Below, piece by piece: positions 55,976 to 64,000 of a DNA stretch of 64,000 nucleotides. The position numbers were made by a program, and so were the translations under genes. Source of the stretch: Gavia stellata (Eukaryota; Chordata; Aves; Gaviiformes; Gaviidae); contig NC_082596.1 of the NCBI RefSeq assembly GCF_030936135.1, positions 93,604,449 through 93,668,448 of the forward strand. The letters run 5' to 3'. Position 1 is the stretch's first letter; each line of letters opens with the position of its first letter. The notes beneath the pieces were generated by a model. It did no database searches. It was not told the origin of the DNA and was given only the letters and a program-made list of their open reading frames with translations.

Positions 55976-57509
55976 TTCCCTGGGAGCGGTGAGGCTTCGA
56001 TGAACGCCATCTCAGCTTTTGAAACCAACTATAGATTTACTTTCAGGACAACCTGTATCCAACTGCAACCCAAAGACAGCGCCTGTGTTGCTACGAGGCT
56101 CTCCGGAACTTTTAACCTCTATTTAGAAGGAAAAACCCCAAACTGAGACGAGCATGCACTGAGTGTTCACATGATTTATGGATGTTATGACAAAATAAAT
56201 GTGTCAAATCTGTCCAAGGTGTTTGAACAGAGACACGAGGGAAATGTTACCTTCTTTTTAGCCAGTCCGGTAAAAATTCTGTTCCGCCTTTAACCCTGAT
56301 GCACTTTCGGAGGGCACGGGACTGGTGGGATTACAGGCAGGTGCACTCGAGAGAGTAGAACACAATCTATTATTTCTGAACCAAAAATTAATTGAAGTTT
56401 TGTGGTGACATTGTCCACCTTAATTAATTGATGGTGTTCAAAAGTAAGTAGGCAACAATCACAGGCAGTCCAGTTCCGCTCTCGTGGACACCTGAGAGCG
56501 AGAAGAGTAACTGTTTGCTCTTTGATGTATAAACCAGCAAGGCTCCAGTGCAAACGTCATCCCTTTGACACTATCCTCGGACTTGCATGTGGGACTTTTA
56601 AAACATTGCTGCCTTTGTGAAGATGTCACAAGGACCTATTGGTTGATGTAAATCTTCTGCTTGTGCCTATAGAGTTCTAAAACCCTTTTGATTTCGATAA
56701 TTGTATTTCACTGGGAATGTGGTGCTCTGCGCTTGGTAGAGCTAATTCAGTGGACGACCTTTTCTGAAGCTGTTTTTTGCATTGCCAACAAAAAAATGTC
56801 ATTGGTTTTTGTTGCTCCCCAAGGACGAATTACAGGCACTTATCTTGACTAATATTGTTTCGCTTAGAAAGAAAGCGTAGTAATCACTCGTTTATTTGAC
56901 CAGAGTAGAATAACAGTTGTGTGCAGACTTCATGAGGAAATAGCACACGTGCTCCCTAACAAAATCTGTTTCGCTGTCTCCTTCCTGCTGTTTGCTTCCT
57001 TGGTGTTATATGCTATTATACACTAGCTGCCTAAGGGTTAAAAGAGGAATAATTCCTTTGAAGTCAGGGATCAGTGAAGAGTACTGGGCAGTCCTATGTC
57101 CCTCCAGCCACCTGTGTCTGATGGTGACCAGTTGCAGGTGCGTGTGGAAAGATTATCAAAACAGGGCAATCGCAAGAGGTTCTCTAACCTCCTAGCTTCT
57201 GAGAGTCTGCAGCCTAGGGACTTAGGGACTAGAGGAAATCATAGCCACCTCTTCGTGTTTAATAGCCGTTAATGAACCTTCCCCTGTGAACTTAGGAGTC
57301 TCACTGCTTTTTGAATCCACTTTGGCTTTTGGCAACTGCTGCAATGGGTTGTGGTCTTAATTCACTGTGAAAGGGAATCACATTCCAGGCATCTCTGCAG
57401 AAAGAATTTTTCACTGGGAAGTAAGTCACTTTTTTGTTCGATGCCCTTGTTTAACAGCATGCTCAGGACAGCTGCTTGCTCCAGGTGTTTTGTGTAGCAA
57501 AGATTGAAG

Positions 57510-57615
57510 GCTAAGGCCCAGATCTTCACATCTGCTTTGGGACCTACTTATTGGGGCAATGGTATCTCATTGAAGAGAGCGATGCTCTTTGAAAGCAATG
57601 AGATGTAGTTGCCTA
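57510..57615. repeat. Fragment resembling an ancient amniote palindromic repeat
   Basis: The phrases aaggcccagatcttcacatc, ttggggcaatggtatctcat and atgagatgtagttgcctaaa follow the pattern GGCCCAGATCCTCAAA...TAGGCNCCTAA known from reptile/bird interspersed repeats. It is diverged and the family is unnamed here. Confidence 0.4.
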
Positions 57616-59019
57616 AATAATACATTTGAGTGCTTTTTTTTTATTATCTGAGGAAATTAATGCATTTATTTTTCTTACCACTTCACATTCTACAGTGCCT
57701 AATTGTCCCAATCATTTTTTGTGTGGTGATAAGATGATCATGATGTCGCTGACATGGTTTGGTGGGTACTGACATAGCTTGGAGCTTTCACTGGGTCACC
57801 AGCTATGCCTTTTTACATAGCTAGCTTTGGGGGTTTTGAATGCAATCCTAATGCTCTACAGCTAGAAGTGGAAAAACTAGCATCTTCCGTTCATGACCGA
57901 TATATCTGGCATTCAAAGAAAATTCTCTAATTCTCTTTGCTTATGTTATCAATTTCAAGGCTGAAAGATACCATTATACTTTTCTATTCAACAACAGTCA
58001 TAACCAAGGATAATAATTCTGTTTTCCAACTTCTGGAATTATTTTTACCTATGACATAAATGAACACATCATTTTATTTTGACAGATTGTAAATTCACTG
58101 AAAAAAAGAGAGTTTCTGGAGGGCTGGGAAAAGGAAATATTTTTTTAATTTGGTTCAGCAAAGAAAACAAAAAATGGAAGGAGAAAGGAAAGATTTTGAA
58201 AAAAACATTTTAATAAAGCACTATTCAAAATTAAATATTTTAAATTATATTTGAAGTGTCAAAATATTTCTATTTTGAAACTTAATCCTTTGACTCTTCC
58301 ATTTAAAATAGTGCCTTGGTTTTGTTTAATAAATGGCCCACGACAGAGAGGAAAAAGGTGAGACAAAGAAATGGAATAGTCCCAAAATTAAACAAAACCT
58401 CTCATTTTGTGTCAGTCCAAAATAAATGTTTGTGTTTCGCAATCAAACCAACCAGCTCTTTGTTTCTCCAGCTGTAGTGGGGGTAATGACTTTCTTGGTT
58501 ACTTATTGTAGTGGTTAAACGGTCTGGCTGTCATAAAGGTGCACCTTGGTCATAATCTGTTTAATGGCATTGAACTAGGCTATGGCTTTTATAGGGAAGG
58601 CTTTTTAGTTGATTTATAGCATTTTCATTGCTGTAATCAACACTGTGTCTGTTGTAGTAGAGGCAATTTCTGGTGGTTAATGACTGTAATCTAAGAGAAA
58701 ATAAGGTATTGTGATAAAGGGGTTCAAAACTAATGCAGTGCTAATGCAGGCCAGAAATGAGGAACATTATTGTAACTGTAAGGCTGACTAATTGTTTTAA
58801 CAATTTGACTAGGAGTTTGCTAGATTCTTCTCCATTCTATTTCTTAATCAAGATTGGCCGTCTTTTTGGAAGATGCCTCAGTCCACAAGAAACACCAGGC
58901 TTCATTCTGAAGTTGTCTGAAATTGTATTGCCTGAATTATGCAGAAGATGAGAAGACACTTTTGTGCTTTTCAGTATTATCTTAAAAGAAAGTAACATCT
59001 CTTATTACCTATTGGGCAA

Positions 59020-59060
59020 TAGCGTAGCTCCGTTGAAGTCAATGGCAAAATTCCACATAA
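59020..59060. repeat. Fragment with ancient repeat motif (TTGAAGTCAATGG)
   Basis: The string gctccgttgaagtcaatggc followed by aaaattcca is a common core of old amniote repeats. It is too short to classify. Confidence 0.35.
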
Positions 59061-59769
59061 TGTCATCAGAGTTCACAGTTCACCACTGACTCAGCAGCAA
59101 GTGCTTCCTCAGTTTAGGTGGCTGTGTGGAGTAAAACCTGAGGCTGTCTTTGTCTGAGCCTTAATTGTATGGGTGGGGGTCATAAAAGTGTTTTGCCAGG
59201 ATGTTTGACTTCCTGCCTGCCTGTGGTAGCAATGGCATCCAAATGAAATTTCAATGTAGTTACGTGGAAGGATAGCTTTGTAGCACTCCTCAGTCTTAGA
59301 TTTCTTCAAGCCTTAGGCCAGGGACATTTTCAAATGCCTCTAGTACCTACTGTACCGAGGAAAGGTACCAGAAAGCATTTCAAATTGCTACACAAAATGG
59401 TGCGAGGAGGTCTTCCAGACTTTCTTTGGCAGACGGGTTAGGTCGTTTCTGCAGACCTTTTGTGTTATCCAGAGTAGGGTCTTGGTTGTTGTTGGGTTTT
59501 GGTTTTTTTTAATTAAGCTTATGCTAGGTAATGAATTAGCATTTCAAAATAAGACTATTTTATTTCTTTATGATAAATCACAAAGGAGGAATTGCCTCAA
59601 CAGAAAACCCAATTAAAACCTGCTGCCACGATGGCTCAAGGGCCTCCTGAATTCATAACACTCTTGTGCCCTTTGACTTCTAGTTAATAGGTATTTAATC
59701 TATTACCCTATTTAAACCCAGCTTCAGGAGTGTGTTCTAATGAGGTTCACTCACACCTGTTGCCTGGGG

Positions 59770-59941
59770 TATAAGGGGAGGAGAAGCTCAACTTCCTTCC
59801 TGGTGAAGTCAACAGAAGGGCTGTAGACCTGTGAAGTGGTGAGTGTGATAATTGGTACTAGCTCTTTTTGTTCTTTGGTGTGTGTAATGGCTGCTAATTA
59901 GTTTCTCAAGTCTTGGCTGAAATTGTGTGTTGCAAAATAAA
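59770..59941 (+). promoter_or_regulatory. Candidate TATA promoter with short exon, or solo LTR
   Basis: Seen directly: a TATA-like ggtataagggg (TATAAGG at 59770-59776), a good donor string gaagtg-GTGAGTG (GT at 59839-59840), and AATAAA at 59936-59941 followed by a T/G-rich stretch. One reading is a host promoter with a first exon of about 40 bases. The other is an LTR whose U3, R and U5 signals are TATA and poly(A) about 165 bases apart. I could not see matching LTR termini or a target duplication, so neither is settled. Confidence 0.3.
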
Positions 59942-62196
59942 AGTAAAGTTGTTTTCAAGCTTTGTCCCTGAGAGGGCTAGATGGAAGGAAGCTCATCCAC
60001 TAGTTGTGCGAGTTGGCTATAATTTTGTATACTTCTACATTGAGTTTGTGTACTTGAAAATGGTACCCCTCAAGAGATAATGCTTGTGTTGTAAGTTGAC
60101 CGTTATGTACATATGCTTAACTCTGAATAAATATTTTTTCAGAAATGCCAGAGGAGAGAACTGGGTCTTGCCAGTATTTTTAATGTTTACTGCTGCCTCC
60201 ATCTGCTGCTGCTATGTTTTCCTCTCTTGAGATCCAGTTTGTTTTGACTCTTATTCCCCTTCCATGTTAATTACATTCATGCTGTGCTCTTATTGATGAG
60301 GAAAAAGTTGATATAAAAAGGCTAGTGAGGAACTTGCTCTTTGTTATGTGTATCTCTTTGCTTTAGTAATGTGCGGGCATTCTTCCATTACACTTCTTGC
60401 ATATTTGTGATCCTGATCTTGGAAACTATGATGTAAACTAGGAAAAAAACTGTACTGAAATCCATTAATGCCAAGCCAAATTGAATTTTGCTATCAGTTA
60501 TTGTTTAATTGGACCGGATATTTCATAGACTTCTGGCGTCTTCTGTCTCTAGAATGTGTTATCTGTTGGTTTGTCCTTAAATGCGTTTTGTGAGGGATGT
60601 TGGGTGCTGTGCTCTGTAACCGTGGGGGGAGAAAAGAACCTGTTGTTCTAGGTTTTTGGTCCCAATGACTGTTTTGATTGCTTCATTTATTAAGGGCATG
60701 TCTTTGAGGTAGCGGGTTCTCATACCCACTATTCTTTCATCTGTGAACATCCTGAATGAACCCTGGGTGGCACTGAGGTAATTAATGTACTTCCCAAGAA
60801 GGAAGATGTCTTGCCAACAATGCGTTCATACCTCACAGTAGTCAATTGGCTCAACAAATAGCTACAGATAATGTATTTGGTGACTTGGGAGAGCAAACTG
60901 GAAAAAGTTGTAGCTATCAGGTCTTATTTCTTAGCCTTTTGGGTATCTTGGCACACATCCCTCAGAAATCCCTTCCATCCTTCTGCAGCACAATCATTTG
61001 GCTTATAAATGTGCTCAGTGTCTGGTATATTTTGAGCAAGATAAGACTGGAAATTAATAGAGAGGCAGCAATAGAAGTAGGGTTAAGTGCTTTGATATCT
61101 GGTAAAGAGTTTCTGGCCCATGGATTTGGAGGTCTGAATCAACCTGTAACTTGCTAAATTATCTGATTGTTTGCCTTTGTATAATCTACTGATTTCTCAT
61201 CACATATTAGCAACTGTGCAGCTTTATGGAAGGGTGTACACTTTATCCTGAAGGCATGAGAAACAATGGCCAAAATTGAAGGCTCAAATCCTTTTGAAAT
61301 TCATGGAGATATCTCAAGATTTTTATGTTCCTAGACTAGGCAATGAGTTAGGGAGTGGAATATGGCTGATAGTTTCATCAAGGTTACCTGAGGTGGCAGT
61401 TATTGTAGATGGCACGATTTATGTTCAATGTTATGTAGGCTTATTAAAGTCTATTCCTAACATCTAGTTCTTTTCTGCTTGAATAACACTGAATATTATG
61501 GGAAATTTTGGTAAACCACGCTTCTACTCAAACTTGTTGCTGTATTCCAGTGAGACACAGCAGTTTGCAAAGTATTTGGGGTGCACTCATAGTGTGAAGT
61601 GAATCTCATTTCTGACTTACACAATTTATCTGGTATTTATGTTCAAAAACCAGTTCTACAATATGTGTTTTAGGGTCTGGTGGTTGTATTTTTGAATTCA
61701 CAAGAATATTCCCTTTCCTGGTATGCAGAGACCTTGCAAAAGAGGAAAGTGCCTACATTGTATAACTCATTACACAAAAATTGCTCTCAAATATTAGTGA
61801 AGGTAATTTCATCTTTGTGTTTTTAATGAGAAATATGTAAGAATACCAAACAAGTTACAAAGATAATGATGTCTTGAACTCTAAGATATGATTTTTGGGC
61901 AAATGAAAGAAAAAGAAAATTTGGTCCCAGAATCTTTGTAGCTAGCTCTTAAAAACCATAATATTTTTTTTCATGGATGTTTCATCAGGGAGGACTCTAA
62001 ATGTACTAATTTGCATTGTATCCTTCTGTGGAGTAAACTGATATAGGTCTGCTTGAAGTTGGTAAAACTGTGATGAATTTAATCTTTGGGACCTGTGGCC
62101 ATAAAAACCAGGAATTCTCTGGAATTTGAATCACACTGCAGTACTCCTCATCTTGTAGAGAGGCTTGTGTTTCAGGGTGACTGGATTTTGAGTATT

Positions 62197-62459
62197 AGAA
62201 TCACTAAGGTTGGGAAAGAGCATCAAGTCCAACCATCAACCAACCAACACCACCATGCCCACTAAACCATGTCCCACAGTGCCTCGTCCACATGTTCCTT
62301 GAACACCTCCAGGGATGGTGGCTCCACCACCTCCCTGGGCAGCCTGTTCCAGTGTCTCACCACTCTCTCAGTAATGACATTTTTCCTAATATCCAGTCTA
62401 GACCTCCCCTGGTGCAACTTGAGGCCGTTTCCTCTTGTCCTGTCTCGAGTCACTTGGGA
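62197..62459 (-). mobile_element. CR1 LINE 3' end (short copy)
   Basis: The - strand copy begins at its 3' end with agaatcactaaggttggg and encodes [20 protein letters not shown] and [20 protein letters not shown] upstream of a stop. It is 5'-truncated near 62459 (cgagtcacttgggac). Confidence 0.93.
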
Positions 62460-64000
62460 CTTGCTTCAGAAAAAGCTGGGGACTGGCTGTTATGGGAGTG
62501 TTATGTCTCACAACACTAAAATACAGCCAACAGTTAGAACAGACCTCAAGTTTAACAAAATTTTCAGCACATGCTGTTGATGCTGAGCAGTGTATACAAT
62601 AAGTATATTGTCTGGAGTGTCTGTCCAAGAAGCCTTTGCCAGGGAAAGACCAAATTGATCCAGAGAAGATGCTGTTAGTAAGAGACCTACCTAAAATTGG
62701 GTGGAGTGTGACAATATAGATAGTCACTTATTTGGTCACTGTTTGTTCTTGTTCCACCTGGGTACCCCAAGTAGTCTTAACCACATCAGAAAATTTCCTA
62801 ATTATCTGTTGTGGAAGTCATCTCCTCATCTCATATCAAGCAAAATACTGTTTACTTTTGCTCACTGTTGGAATACTTCGGGGACCTTTTAAGGAAGGGC
62901 TGGCAATGGGCGATGCTGTTTGACTGATGGGGCTCATAGCAAGCAATGTATTGCTGTGATCTGTGTGAGGGAGGAGGCCTGATGACACTTTCTTCTTGCT
63001 GTGTCCTCTGGCGTAAGGAGCTATATTGGGGAACTGCCTTTCCTATCTACTGACTCATCCGTGTCAAAAATAGAAAGAATGTTAGGCTTTTTTTAGACCA
63101 AGGAAACGTTATAATTTTTATTGTACTTGGCATATCTTAGAAACAGGAGCAATTCTCTCTGCAATTCCCAGTACTTTTATAAGGTACGTGTCTATTGGTA
63201 AATAAAACTGTGGTCTTGAGGGCAACTTGGCCTGGCATGGCTTCTGTCTGTAGGGCTACATGTATGTCTGTCCCCACTTTTCCCCACCATCCATGCTGCG
63301 CATATGAGGAGCGTGCTCTGTGACCATGTCCTTGCATTGTTTGGGTGACATGGGCCAAAGTGGGGTCAGGCAGTGTGCCAACAAGCGGTGGCATGAGACA
63401 GTGCTCATTGCTTGTGTCCTGGCTGGTTCACTAGTATAGCCATATGGGATGATAATGAAATTCCAGGTTCATGCTCCAGGGTCATTTGTTCATCCCTCTT
63501 CTGCCACTCCCATGTTCACATCCAGGTTGTCTTTCTGAATCGGAAGGAACTTGATGTTCTCTCAGCTCTGAGCCTAGAAGAGCTTATCAACCAGCTGTGG
63601 CTGGAGAAAACAGCCCTTGTGGTCAGGGTGTATTGGAAGAAGCCTTGAGGGGCTCCAACCCCATTTTGTGTTTGAAGTATCAGCTACATATAGCCAGAGG
63701 ATCATTTGTCGCTTCAGGCCTTTGCATGTTTGACTTCTTTACCAGTTGTACAGAAAGGGTCACCTTTCCCTTCTTAAGATACTTGCAAAGGGTTCCTGGT
63801 CTGACTCAGTAGACCTGAGCACAACTCACTATGTAAATTAATAAAATAATTAACTCCTTAAATGACTCACTTCTCAAAAGCCTACACTTTCATATTTTCT
63901 TCTGTGTCACCTGTACTTGTTAAATTCATTGCTAATCAAGAAACAAATTGCTTAATTGCACCAAGATTATGCTTGAATCCTGGAAGTACTGAAGTTGTAA
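62460..64000. other. Intergenic sequence to the right edge
   Basis: This is average composition. Frames of up to 109 codons on either strand have no recognised domain. Nothing was supported. Confidence 0.5.

Larger units (their letters stand above)
55976..62196. other. AT-rich intergenic sequence
   Basis: There are 6.2 kb upstream of NRSN1 without a supported gene. Fragments at about 57515-57610 (ggcccagatcttcac, cctacttattggggcaatgg) and 59020-59050 (gctccgttgaagtcaatggc) resemble old reptile/bird repeats. A candidate promoter or LTR near 59.77 kb is listed separately. Confidence 0.5.

Noticed and set aside
1..64000. CRISPR arrays, bacterial operons, tRNA or rRNA genes, intact endogenous viruses
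   Set aside because: No regularly spaced repeats, no cloverleaf or rRNA-like sequence, and no gag/pol/env-like frames were seen. All RT-like frames are CR1 non-LTR type.

Overview
This window reads as a stretch of bird (Aves) nuclear chromosome. The evidence is seven relatively young CR1 LINE copies ending in (ATTCTGTG)-type 3' octamers, older CR1 remnants, GT-AG introns of kilobase length, and vertebrate genes with clear mammalian counterparts. There are no bacterial-style operons, CRISPR arrays or intact viruses. Almost all long open frames are CR1 fragments, their antisense shadows, or by-products of the GC-rich CpG island.

Two protein-coding genes can be supported, and they converge. (1) DCDC2 (doublecortin domain containing 2) lies on the + strand. 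Its last three coding exons are at 11988-12088, 25890-26237 and 27526-27633 (stop TAG). The doublecortin-domain exons must lie left of the window, because nothing convincing was found in bases 1-11987. (2) NRSN1 (neurensin-1) lies on the - strand. Its whole coding sequence sits in two exons, 44113-44301 and 42677-43075, joining in phase 0 to give exactly 195 codons plus stop. A likely 5' non-coding exon ends at 49466 inside a strong CpG island (about 48700-49960), which is the probable promoter. The tail-to-tail arrangement of DCDC2 and NRSN1 is the same as on human chromosome 6p22.

Layout: 1-27633, DCDC2 introns and 3' exons with CR1 insertions at 3.4-4.1, 13.1-15.7 and 23.6-24.5 kb; 27.6-41.2 kb, the space between the two gene tails, including a GC-rich block at about 34-39 kb with no recognised gene; 41.2-49.6 kb, NRSN1; 50-64 kb, intergenic sequence upstream of NRSN1 with four more CR1 3' ends and a candidate TATA promoter, short exon or solo LTR near 59.8 kb.

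The most informative repeat structure is a three-layer nest at 13.1-15.66 kb. An old + strand CR1 is broken once by a younger - strand CR1 (14364-14845) and once by a 196-bp non-autonomous hAT-type element (15423-15618). The latter has 14-bp terminal inverted repeats and a 7/8-matching 8-bp target duplication. I found no convincing previously undescribed system. This is a neuronal/ciliary gene neighbourhood with a readable transposon history.
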